This document shows positions 1-8,657 of a stretch of DNA of 10,719 bases, piece after piece (the first letter of the stretch is position 1; every line of letters starts with the position of its first letter). The notes under the pieces were generated by a model. The model was given only the letters and a program-made list of their open reading frames with translations, searched no databases and had not been told where the DNA came from. Made by a program: the position numbers and the translations under genes. The DNA comes from Ustulina deusta (Eukaryota; Ascomycota; Sordariomycetes; Xylariales; Xylariaceae), in contig JAJNNX010000121.1 in NCBI GenBank assembly GCA_023159155.1, positions 1 to 10,719 of the forward strand, in the 5' to 3' direction.

Positions 1-544
1 TAGTAGTTTGTTTTTTAATATTTATAGCTAGCTTAGTAGTCTGTTTATTTTATTTTCCTAGCTGCTATAAATATTATAATCTAGTTTTAATTTATTATTA
101 ACATAGGTTATTTTATATAGTTAATAATTATTACTCTTTTTTATATAAAAATAAAAATACTAGCTTTAAGCTAATATTCTTGTTTTATTTAAGTGCCCTA
201 GCATAATTTATTAATTAATTAAAATATATTATATTTTAATAAAAAGTTAATTTTAGAAAAGTTTATATATAGCTTATTAATAAAGCAGAGATTATTATAT
301 TGAAAATAATTAGTTTAATTTTAATTATATATATAAATATTAAGTAGTTTTTATTTTTATTATTTATTAAAGTTTAAAGTTAATATTATATTAAAGTAAT
401 AAGTCTTTATAATAAAATAGTATATTTTTAAATAAAAATTATTATTTTATAAATTTTTTTCATAGTTTTAATATTTTTTATAATTTTATAATTTTCTATT
501 TGCTATAATATTTATAGCTAATATTTATTAGTTATATTTAGTTA
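1..544. other. AT-rich degraded DNA, no gene recognised
   Basis: This stretch is almost entirely A and T, with frequent stops in all frames and very few CpA or TpG dinucleotides, the composition expected of RIP-mutated repeat DNA. I could not recover any protein motif on either strand. It may belong to the same or another decayed transposon. The few remaining G and C bases occur mainly as agct, ctag and gcta, contexts that RIP tends to spare. Confidence 0.6.
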
Positions 545-933
545 GCTAGTACTTTTACTTTAATTTTTCTAGCAAAGCTACTTATTTTATATTTATATAA
601 CTTTGTTAATATAAGTTGTACGGACTAATGATCTAGACTTTTAGAATTCTAATTAAATAAAGAATATAAATATAATTTTGTTAAACTTTTAGTTATTTTA
701 TTTCTAGAATTATTTAAGTTTTATAATTTATAGGGATTATTTTAGCGTAATTTTTTATAACGCTTGAAATAAAATAGTTATAAAATTTAAAGGAAAACAT
801 ATTTAGATTCTTTATTAAGTTAGGATTCTAAAAGTCTAAATTATTAGTCTATATAACTTATATTTATAAAGTTATACAAAAAATAAAATAACTATTTTTT
901 TAGCGCAAAATTAACATATAAAAAATACTAGAA
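545..933. repeat. Long imperfect inverted repeat (foldback or MITE-like), RIP-mutated
   Basis: Positions 597-673 read forward match the reverse complement of 799-875 over 77 positions without gaps, with about 11 mismatches. Eight of these are C/T or G/A differences, as RIP would produce. Weaker pairing continues outward to about 545 and 933, and inward to about 707 and 763, leaving a centre near 710-760. The whole could fold into a long hairpin. It could be a foldback or MITE-like DNA transposon, or two copies of one repeat that ended up head to head. I saw no coding capacity and could not define a target duplication or exact ends, so the boundaries are approximate. The left arm keeps more G and C than the right (for example around 617-630 against the paired bases near 842-855). 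Confidence 0.75.
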
Positions 934-2029
934 AAAAGTGCAAAACAAGCTTATATATAAAATAAGCTTATAGGATATATTAGTTTATAATTATATATTT
1001 TTTTATTAATTATATTTTTTATTTTTTATTTATTTAGATTATTATTAAAATTAAATATAAATAATTTATTTATAGTATTAATTATTTAAAGCTTTATTAG
1101 TTAGATTAAATAAATATATTATCTTAGAAATATACACTAATATCTTTTTAATTTAATTTAATTAATAATTTTTAATAGTTTAACAATAGCTTAACTTATA
1201 TATAATATAATTTAATTAATATTTTAACTTTTAATTAATAAAAATTTAAAAAGTTTTATTTAGCTATATATATTATGCTATATTATAACTTTGCTTTAAA
1301 ATAATAATAAAAATATTTTCTATACTAAAATAGGTCTATTTTTAATATTTAAACTACAGTTAATATTTTTTATATATAAATATTATATAGTATATATATT
1401 GCTTTTTGTATAGCTTTTATTTTTTTTTTGAATATTAAATAAAAAAGAAAAATTAACATTAATTCTAATATATATTTTAAAAATAAAAAAGGTTAAAACA
1501 AAGCTATTAAGGCCTATAATATTATTTTATGTTTTTATAACTATTTAAAATATTATTTTATTATTTATATAATAGCTGATTTTTATATATATACTATTAA
1601 AAATATGTTTTAATAGTCTATTTCATTATTTGATTTTTTAAAGACTTAATATATATAAATTTATTAATAAATTAACTATATAAAACTTATAAAAATATTT
1701 TAAAATAGTAAAAGTTTTAATAAATAATTTATAAAGCTTATAAAATATAAATTTAACTATTTTTTTATTTGTTTTATAACTGGAAGCTTAAAGCATTTTA
1801 AAGTATAATAAATTCATTCTATTATAATAGTTCAATAAAGCTATTAATTATTTATTTAAAAATATAAATTTATTTAAAATTAATATTTTTTATTATAAAA
1901 TTACAGGTTTTTTATTATAGCTATAGCTTTTTAATTATTTTTATAAATAATAATAATTAATATTTTCTTTTTTAAAGCGTTTAATTTAAATAATAGTTAT
2001 TAAAACTATATACCTTTTTTTTATAACCT
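934..2029. other. AT-rich degraded DNA; may hold the 3' end of the copia element
   Basis: No gene is recognisable here. The stretch lies downstream, in minus-strand terms, of the copia RNase H remnant at 2030-2416. The end of that coding region and the copia 3' LTR would therefore be expected somewhere in the upper part of it. The LTR cannot be identified, because its partner would lie beyond the right edge of the window and no terminal motif stands out. A small inverted repeat sits at 947-968 (aagctt arms). Everything else is low-complexity A/T sequence without motifs. Confidence 0.45.
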
Positions 2030-2416
2030 ATATTTATTTTATTAGTTCTAACTTATAAAAAGATATAATATTATTTTATTATTTTTTAAAGCTCTAATTA
2101 ATAATAATACGTCTTATATTAAAAATATTTTTTACTATTAAACATCTAATTTAAATATAACTAACCTTGTTAATATTAATCTATTTTATTAAATTTTATA
2201 ATTCTTTTTAATAATATAATTTTAAGTTAATAGTACTATATAAATAATATAACATTTGCTTAACTATTTTTATATCTATTATTATAAAGTTTTTTATATA
2301 TTTATTTAAATAAAAAACATTATATATTATATCTAGTCTAGTACTAAATATAATATATATTAGGCAGCTAATAGCTTTTATATATTACTAAATATTATTT
2401 TTAAAAGCTTTATAAT
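2030..2416 (-). pseudogene. Ty1/copia pol remnant: end of RT and RNase H part (left half of split element)
   Basis: Read on the minus strand, 2286-2345 gives S-T-R-L-D-I-I-Y-N-V-F-Y-L-N-K-Y. This matches the hallmark copia segment between RT and RNase H (consensus TRPDI.YAV..L..Y), with Pro to Leu and Ala to Asn substitutions. Next, 2211-2276 gives K-Q-M-L-Y-Y-L-Y-S-T-I-N-L-K-L, matching the copia motif K..LRYL.GT..L.L after RIP-type changes (Arg to Tyr is not a simple RIP change). A weaker candidate for the RNase H S.....EAEY segment lies near 2041-2065. Stops interrupt the frame and at least one frameshift is needed near the gypsy junction. The N-terminal continuation is on the far side of the gypsy insertion, at 8653 and above. 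Family assignment is confident; the lower boundary is approximate, and the product is certainly non-functional. Confidence 0.78.
2412..2416. repeat. Target site duplication, left copy (ATAAT)
   Basis: The five bases immediately before the left LTR, ATAAT, are identical to the five immediately after the right LTR at 8653-8657. Five-base duplications are typical of Ty3/gypsy and Ty1/copia integration. A chance match is more likely in A/T-rich DNA. However, the LTR ends were set by alignment and the TG/CA rule, and the split copia gene independently supports this junction. Confidence 0.72.
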
Positions 2417-2656
2417 TGTAACAGTTAGTATAGTTTTGGTAAGACCTGCAAGAATTCCAAACCTATATAGCGATAAGATAGGAAGTCTACGCACGGACTA
2501 ACCTATAACTCTATAGCTATACATATAGAGTCTATATCTATCCACTTTATAAACTCTGACTTCTTTTTTTTTTTTTTTTTTTTTTTTTTAGCTTAAAGTC
2601 TTTATTTATAGGATTAATAAACTAGCTATAAAAGCTTTATTTAACTAATTATAATA
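2417..2656 (+). repeat. Left (5') LTR of the gypsy element, less RIP-mutated
   Basis: It begins TGTAACAG, keeping the TG start of LTRs, and aligns along its whole length with 8415-8652. It ends in ATA where CA would be expected, which RIP (CpA to TpA) explains. It retains a stretch of G/C-containing bases at 2437-2516 that is almost fully converted to A/T in the right copy. It contains a run of 26 T at 2564-2589. The differences between copies are almost all C-to-T or G-to-A with this copy ancestral. I could not identify a primer binding site in the bases following 2656. Confidence 0.9.
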
Positions 2657-4022
2657 CTACTTTAAACTTACTAATTATTTATTAATAAATATTTAATAAA
2701 TATATATATTTTTTTTTTTTTGCTATAGCTAGCAAAATATAAATAAACTTTTTTTTTTTAATTAAGTACTTAATATAAAAGATTATATATTTTATAATAC
2801 AAACTTAATTTTAATATAACTTTAATATAACTTTTAACTTTTATATTATTTAAAAACTAATAATTTATAAAAAATCTAACTTTAAATATTTTTATTTTAT
2901 TTTTAGTTCTTAAATAATTAAAACAATTTTAATTTTGAAGTATAGCTAGCTTTTTATTATTAAATAATTTTAAAAAAAAAAATTTTATACAAAATTTTTT
3001 TTTTTAAAAAAATAAAAAGTTAAGATTTAAAAAAGCAAAATTTAACCTAGAACTAAAACAATTTAAAATAAATAATATATTTAAAAATATATTAATAAAC
3101 ATTATAGCTATATAGGCTTATAACTTTATATTAGTTTTAGTAGAACTTTTTTAATAAAAAAAAAATAAAACATTAATTTTTAAATATGTTTATTTTAGCA
3201 CTTTTAAAAAATAACTATAATTTAATAATTAAAAATATATTCAAAAGTACTAACTTTAAACTTTTTAGTTTTATTGCTTTATTTGCTTTTTGTTTTATTA
3301 GTTTATTTTTTAGTACTTTAAACCTTATTTATATTAAAAAAGCTAAAATATAAAAAACTAATTTTAGCAAGTTCATAAAAAATAAAGCTTTATTTAAAAA
3401 CTAAGTTTATAAATTAATAAAAAAGCTTAATAAAAATATTATTATATTTTAAACTAAAAATAATTAATTTTAGTATATTATAAGCTAATTAAAAAAATAT
3501 ATTAAAAAATTAGTAAAAATATACTTTTATTTAACTAAAAAACTATTTAGTAATATTATTAAAATAATTTAAGTTTTATTAGTAGTTTATTATAACTTTA
3601 ACTAAGCAGCTATTATTTATAAAATATTTTAAGTTTATATATATAGAGCTAATAAAAATATTAATAAATTTATTTTTATATTTAATAGTTTGGCTTAAAA
3701 CTATTAATTTATTAAATTATAATAAAAATATAAATTATAGAACTATTTTTATATAAACTTAAAAAGAAATCTATATAAAGTTTTTATAAATTTAAATATT
3801 TTTTATAAATTATTTATTAATAAAATTATTAAATTAATATATAATATTAAACAAGCTTATAAAAACTATTAATAAACTAAACTTGTTAGCTTAATTAAAT
3901 AAAAATCTAATTTAAATAATTAAATTTTTAATAAACTTGCTTATTAATTTTTAGCTAATTTTAAAATAGTTAAAATAAGCACTAATTATAAAAAAAAAAA
4001 GGCTTATTAAAATAATAAAACT
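2657..4022 (+). other. Gypsy leader and N-terminal gag region, unresolved
   Basis: By position this is the untranslated leader and the bulk of gag, since the CCHC knuckle that normally closes Gag starts at 4023. No primer binding site matching a tRNA end is visible just after the LTR, which is not surprising after heavy C-to-T and G-to-A mutation. No start codon or capsid motif can be claimed. The sequence is A/T-rich with many stops in all frames. Confidence 0.5.
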
Positions 4023-4064
4023 TGCTTTATTTATAATAATAAAAAATATTTATTAATTAACTGC
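4023..4064 (+). pseudogene. Gag remnant: decayed CCHC zinc knuckle
   Basis: Codons from 4023 read C-F-I-Y-N-N-K-K-Y-L-L-I-N-C. The spacing is exactly that of the retroviral and retrotransposon zinc knuckle CX2CX4HX4C. The first and last Cys survive, the second Cys reads Tyr (TGC/TGT to TAT, a G-to-A change), and the His reads Tyr (CAT/CAC to TAT, a C-to-T change). Asn and Lys sit where Gly is frequent. This motif in Gag nucleocapsid binds the element's RNA during particle assembly. The location, downstream of the left LTR and upstream of RT on the same strand, fits the end of gag and supports plus-strand orientation. The match is a single short motif in degraded DNA, so it is likely but not certain. 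Confidence 0.65.
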
Positions 4065-5410
4065 TTTAATTAAAAACCTAAAGTTTTAAGTGTTTAATTA
4101 GTAAAAAAAATCTATAATAAAAATAACTTTAGTAGTTTATCTAATTTAAAAAACAAATAAAACTAATAAAAATCTTTTTATTAGTTTTTTTATTTATTTT
4201 AGTTAAAATATATAGCTAAAATAAATTATTTATTTTTAAAATATTTACTTAATTATGAATTAATAATATTAAAATAAAATTTTTAGTTTTATATAATATT
4301 AGAACTTATATTTTTTTAATAATTAGTTATAAGTTTATATAATAAATTAAATAATAGTTAAAAATAAAAATAGTTTATTTAGCTAAATTTTAAAAGCTTT
4401 ATAATTATTAAAATAAAATAGTTAGCAAAATCTATAAATATTTAATATATATTATAAAAATTAATAATTAATAATTTAAAAACTAAATATTTTAAGTTAT
4501 TAATTTTAGTTCTAATATTATTATTAATATTAAATAATTAATAAAATAAAATATTCTAATAAAAACTTAAAAATAATAGTTAATTTAGTTAACTAATTTA
4601 TTTTTATTAGCTTAATTTCTACTAATAATTATAATTAAACTTTTTAATTATAAATAATAAAATATAAACCTAAAAATATAAAAAAATACTAATTAATATA
4701 ATTAAATATTAAAATTTTTTTATTAAATATTAAAACAATTTTTTAAAAATAAAACAATTATTTTAAGAATAATTAAAACTAAAAAAATATAAAAAAGACC
4801 TAGGATTTTTAAACTTAAAATAAAAAAAGTTTATATAATAACTTTTTAAAAAAAAAAACTAAGTTACTATTAAAAAAATTATATAAAACTTTTAAAATTA
4901 TTTCTACTAAAATAAGTAAAAATAACTAGCTAAAATTTTTTTAAAAAAGCTTATTATAATTAAATTTATAATAACTAAAAATAATTATATTAAACTATTT
5001 AAAAAAAACTTAAAAATAATTAATATTTTATAAAAAAAATAGATTTAGATTAATTAAGTAATATTATAAAAAACTTTTAATAATAAATTAATTTTATTTC
5101 TAAAAAAAAAAAACTTGAAATATATAAAGTTAGTATAAAGTTTTTTGCTTTTTTAGCTATTATATTTAAAAAGAATTTTTTTTAAAAAAAATCTAAAACT
5201 TTATTATTATTATAACTAAAATTTAATATAATATTAGAACCTAATAATAATAAAAATATTTTTAAGCTTTATTAATATTAAATATTTATATAGTTTATTT
5301 TATTTAAAAAAAAGTTTATAAACAAATTATTAATTATAGATTTTATTAAACAAAATATAAACTTAAATACTATTTTTATGTTATTTATACTTAAACTTAG
5401 ATTAATTAAA
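4065..5410 (+). other. Gypsy gag-pol junction and protease region, unresolved
   Basis: In a gypsy element the aspartic protease and the N-terminal part of RT should lie here, between the knuckle at 4023-4064 and the RT motifs from 5411. I could not find a convincing D-S/T-G protease motif in any forward frame. The stretch is A/T-rich, with a few homopolymer A runs likely to have slipped, and stop codons are frequent. No separate gene is supported. Confidence 0.5.
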
Positions 5411-6111
5411 TATAAATTTATAATTAATTATTAATAAAAAAATATATATTTAAAAAACTAAATTATATTAGTTTTAAATATTAGTAATATTATATTTAAT
5501 TATTATAATATTATTTATTTTATAAAACTAAATATTATTAAAGCTTTTTATTAATTACTATTAACTATAAAATTATACTATTTTATTTTTTTTTAAATTT
5601 ATAAAAAAATATTTTAATAAAAGGTTTTATTATTTAGTTTAAAAATAAAACCTATTTAATAGCAAGCCTTTATTAATACGCAAATATAAAAACTTTTAAA
5701 TAAGTTTATAAATATTTATATAAATAATATTTTAATTTATTTTAAAACTAAAAAATACTACTAAACCTATTATAAAAAAATAATTTATTGCTTATATTAA
5801 ACTAGATATTAAAAAAATGTTAGAAAATTTTAGTTTAATATATTTATTATTAATTATTTAAAAATAATTATAAAAACTAGAATAAAAATTAGAATTAACT
5901 TTATAAAAATCTAAACAATTTTAAATTAAGATTTTAATAATTTTAAAAATATTAAATTAATTTAGTTATTTTTTAAGTTTTATAATTATGTTTATATATT
6001 TATTTGTTATATTAATAAAATTGCTATTTTTTTAAATTAACTACTAAAAAAAATAAGCTATTCATAATAAAATTAGAATAAAAACAAACTTTTAAATATA
6101 TAAAACTGCTA
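5411..6111 (+). pseudogene. Ty3/gypsy reverse transcriptase, RIP-inactivated
   Basis: One forward frame carries successive RT blocks. F-I-I-N-Y at 5417-5431 fits the block with consensus F-C-V/I-D-Y-R. K-L-N-I-I-K-A-F-Y at 5525-5551 fits motif A, K-L-D-I...A-F, with the catalytic Asp read as Asn. Y-I-N-N-I-L-I-Y at 5717-5740 fits the catalytic Y-I-D-D-I-L-I-Y with both Asp read as Asn. The thumb-side Y-L-K-I-I-I at 5855-5872 fits Y-L-G-x-x-x. F-Y-N-Y-V-Y-I-F-I at 5978-6004 fits the N-F-Y-R-R-F-I block. A one-base slip in the A8 run at 6046-6053 shifts the frame, after which K-Q-T-F-K-Y-I-K follows to the insertion point at 6111. RT would copy element RNA into DNA. Loss of all catalytic Asp and the many taa/tag stops make it inactive. 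The reading frame appears to resume after the insert (I-L-V-F near 6400). Confidence 0.9.
6105..6111. repeat. 7-bp direct repeat flanking the GC-balanced insert, left copy (ACTGCTA)
   Basis: ACTGCTA occurs here and again at 6381-6387, at the two transitions between A/T-rich gypsy pol and the normal-composition segment. This is the pattern of a target site duplication. Removing one copy plus the insert rejoins the gypsy pol sequence without an obvious gap. Confidence 0.7.
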
Positions 6112-6380
6112 GTTACGGTATGGTGGCTGGTGGCCGGCAGCGTGGCTGCAACCCACAAGCCACACAAACCGCAATCTTCAATTCCTAGGTCACATGACTT
6201 ACACCTGGCCGGCACCTGGCAATTACCTGACAGCTGCCCATACTTCCCACCAATCCACCCATAAAGAACCTGCAATGCACCCTTGTAAAATTAGCTTTCT
6301 TTTTTCTTTATACTTAGATTCTAATGCAAAGTTCGCTTTCGGAATGAAGCCTTGCTTTCTGTGATTACCTAACGCGTAAT
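6112..6380. mobile_element. Non-RIPed 269-bp insertion inside gypsy pol (MITE- or SINE-like, unclassified)
   Basis: Base composition changes abruptly here. The first 160 bases are rich in G+C and full of CpA and TpG (for example 6150-6180), the dinucleotides that RIP has removed everywhere else. The segment is bracketed by ACTGCTA repeats. Its ends show a weak inverted match: GTTACGGTATGGT on the left against ATTACGCGTTAGGT from the reversed right end, about 10 of 14 with one gap, so a short non-autonomous DNA transposon is possible. No A-rich tail and no good pair of RNA polymerase III boxes was found, which argues against a typical SINE, although a weak box B-like string lies near 6176-6186. 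A minus-strand frame across it has no ATG start and runs on into the gypsy sequence, so no gene is called. Its orientation is unknown. Confidence 0.7.
6142..6163. repeat. Short hairpin inside the GC-balanced insert
   Basis: GTGGCT at 6142-6147 pairs perfectly with AGCCAC at 6158-6163 around a 10-base loop. The related string GGCCGGC occurs at 6132-6138 and again at 6207-6213. These could be internal repeats of a non-autonomous element; they may also be coincidental in this more GC-rich DNA. Confidence 0.4.
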
Positions 6381-6387
6381 ACTGCTA
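6381..6387. repeat. 7-bp direct repeat flanking the GC-balanced insert, right copy (ACTGCTA)
   Basis: This is the second copy of the 6105-6111 repeat. The A/T-rich, RIP-type composition resumes directly after it, and the forward reading continues into what looks like the RT-RNase H connection of the gypsy pol. Confidence 0.7.
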
Positions 6388-8401
6388 ATATATAAAATAT
6401 TTATTTTAGTTTTTTTAGGCCCAGCTAACCAATATAAATAAAAATAAATATTTTATATAATATAATAAAAAAATTTATCTAATAGCAATAAGAAAATATA
6501 ACCTAAAAATTTATAAAATATTTTTTTAAAATAATAATATTAATTAAGCAAGCTTACTTAATTTAAAACTATAAATTCTTAATAATAGTATAAACTTTAA
6601 AATATTATTGCTTAGAGCTCCTTAGAACTAAGTTCTTTATAATAATTAATTATTAAACTTTATTATATTTTTTAAATAAATAGATTTTATTAATATAATA
6701 AATATATTAAGCTAATTTTTTATTAAACTTTAATATTATTTTTTAATATTAATTAAAATAAAGAAATATAATAATTAATATTTTATTAAAAAAAATAGCT
6801 AAGCTTTTTATAATTAAAACTTAAAAAACTAAAAAATAAACAATAGTATTAATCCTACTTAATAAAATACTAAGTCTTATATTAACTATAGACTTTTTAT
6901 TTAATATTTCCTAAAAAGCTAACCTAATAAACTTAATCAAATAAAAAAACTAGCTATAAAATCTAAAAAATAAAAATAAAAAGCTATATATATTTAAAGT
7001 TATTTTAAATAGGACTATTTTTTTTTGTATAGTTTTAATTTAAAAAGCTTATATATTTTTAATTACTATATACTAAAGTTAATATAAAACAATTAAAATA
7101 TTAAAATAAAAATATTATTAGTTTTATTTAAAATATAATTATAAATAATATATATATAATTATTATAATTATAAAAAAAACAAAATATTATAAAATAAAA
7201 CTTTTAGCTTTTTTTATTTATTGTTTATATTAGCTATAATATAGCAATATATAATAATAAATAATAAAAATATATTATTTAACTAATAGAGTTATAACTA
7301 TATATAAATATTTATAAATAAGTTTAGCTGTTTAATTATAACTTTATTTAGCAAAAAAATAAATATTATAAAGTTACTAGCTATATAATACTATAAAAAT
7401 TTATATAGATTTTTTAGCATATTAAATAATATAAAACTGTTTATTTTTAAGTTTATAATAATAATTAATAGTTTTATAAGTATTAAATACTACTTTAGTA
7501 ATATTTATTACTTTTAAACCTAAAAAATAATAAAATTAACTAATTAAGAACTAGACTAATAATTTTATTTTTTTATTAATAAATATTAAAACAATTAAAA
7601 TATTTATTTTTTTGCTTTAAACTTTATATATAATTTATTATAATATTTATTAATTAATATATTTTTATTAAAAATAGTAATAAGAATTAAAACATAAAAC
7701 TTTTTAATAATAAATATTAATAAAACTATTATAAATTTTAATATTAAGTAGCAAGCGCTCGAACTAGTCCGTTAAACCTAGAACATTTAAAAAATAATAT
7801 ATAATATAGCAATTTTTATATAAAAATAATATAAACTATAAACTAATAAAAAAAAATGCTTAATAGATTTTAAAATAAAAAATAAGGTTTTTTTATAAAA
7901 AAAAAGTTTTATAATATAAGTACTAACTACTAGATTAAACTTTTAATTGGTTAGATTTTTTAAAATTCTAACAAAACAAAAATTTAGCTATATTTTTGAT
8001 TTGCTTAACTTTTTATTTTAATAAATCTAATTATTACTTTTAATTAAAAATATTAATAGCGAAGCAAAATTTAAAATTAATTAAATTAAACAATTAAAAA
8101 TATATAAAAAAAATACAAAGCTATAATATTAAGTTGCTTAAAAAAGCTATAATTTTAATAATACTTAGTATATAGCTTAAAATTTTAAAAATATACTAAT
8201 TAAGCTTAACTAATTTTATAAAACTTATAAAAAAGCTTTTAAACTTTTTATAAAATTATAAAAATAAATATATATAGTAATAGCTAATAAATTTATAAAT
8301 AATTATAAAAATAATAATAAAGCAATATAATATAAAAAAACTATATAAACCTAATATTATTAATAACTTTAAATTAAAACTATATTTAAACTTTTAGTTT
8401 T
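6388..8401 (+). other. Gypsy RNase H and integrase region, unresolved
   Basis: By position after RT, this 2-kb stretch should encode RNase H and integrase. The first codons after the insert (around 6394-6427) read plausibly as the end of the RT-RNase H connection. Beyond that I could not place the RNase H or the integrase HHCC and D,D(35)E residues with confidence. A possible decayed integrase region near 7505-7570 was too weak to call. A small patch at 7751-7779 retains three CpG dinucleotides. No second open gene is supported. Confidence 0.5.
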
Positions 8402-8414
8402 AAAAAAAAGTAAA
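8402..8414 (+). promoter_or_regulatory. Polypurine tract before the right LTR
   Basis: Thirteen bases directly upstream of the right LTR are all purine except one T (eight A, then GTAAA). LTR retrotransposons start plus-strand DNA synthesis from such a tract next to the 3' LTR. Former G residues may have been changed to A by RIP. Its place supports plus-strand orientation, but A-runs are common in this window. Confidence 0.55.
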
Positions 8415-8652
8415 TATAATAGTTAGTATAGTTTTAGCAAAACTTATAAAAAATTTTAAACCTATATAGCAATAAAATAAAAAATCTATACATAAACTAA
8501 CTTATAATTCTATAGCTATACATATAAAATCTATATCTATTTACTTTATAAATTCTGACTTCTTTTTTTTTATTTTTTATTTTTTACTTTAAAGTCTTTA
8601 TTTATAGTATTAATAAACTAGCTATAGAAGTTTTACTTAACTAATTATAATA
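8415..8652 (+). repeat. Right (3') LTR of the gypsy element, more RIP-mutated
   Basis: It aligns end to end with 2417-2656, with one small insertion near 8446 and a shorter T-rich tract at 8563-8585 that is interrupted by A. It starts TATAATAG where the left copy has TGTAACAG, and ends in the same ATA. The roughly thirty substitutions against the left LTR are nearly all G-to-A or C-to-T with this copy the changed one. The best-conserved block is around 8513-8560, and the matching copy at 2514-2560 is easily recognised. Confidence 0.9.
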
Positions 8653-8657
8653 ATAAT
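8653..8657. repeat. Target site duplication, right copy (ATAAT)
   Basis: The five bases right after the right LTR equal the five before the left LTR (2412-2416). The minus-strand copia reading continues from here across the gypsy element to position 2411 and below, which independently marks this as an insertion junction. Confidence 0.72.

Larger units (their letters stand above)
2417..8652 (+). mobile_element. Ty3/gypsy LTR retrotransposon, degenerate, inserted in a copia element
   Basis: This is a 6236-bp element bounded by direct repeats of about 240 bp (2417-2656 and 8415-8652) and a matching 5-bp duplication. In order along the plus strand are a Gag CCHC knuckle remnant (4023-4064), a gypsy-type RT (5411-6111 and just beyond), and a purine-rich tract directly before the right LTR. 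The RT motif Y-I-N-N-I-L-I-Y at 5717-5740 corresponds to the gypsy Y-I/L-D-D-I-L-I-Y-S signature, which separates it from copia (YVDD). Gag and RT remnants lie in different forward frames, but later indels make this weak evidence about the original arrangement. The element carries a 269-bp later insertion at 6112-6380. Stops, frameshifts and Asp-to-Asn changes mean it is dead. Protease, RNase H and integrase could not be resolved. Confidence 0.9.

Noticed and set aside
16..76. 13-bp inverted repeat (16-28 against 64-76) as a hairpin or terminator
   Set aside because: It is perfect but nearly all A/T. With this composition, matches of that length within a few hundred bases are expected by chance, and no gene is nearby.
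5641..5700. LINE-type reverse transcriptase
   Set aside because: The region first suggested a LINE RT, but in the correct frame it leads into Y-I-N-N-I-L-I-Y with gypsy-type blocks before and after, and the element has LTRs.
6024..6275. 83-codon open frame on the minus strand over the GC-balanced insert
   Set aside because: It starts at a TTG codon, runs from the insert across the ACTGCTA junction into the RIP-mutated gypsy RT on the opposite strand, and shows no known motif. It is open only because the insert has escaped RIP.
6112..6380. Typical SINE with polymerase III promoter
   Set aside because: The box A and box B candidates are poor matches, and there is no A-rich or simple-repeat tail at either end.
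7751..7779. tRNA gene or tRNA-derived box B on the minus strand
   Set aside because: A TTCGAGC string resembles a T loop, but the flanking bases do not form the 5-bp T stem and no acceptor or anticodon arm is seen.
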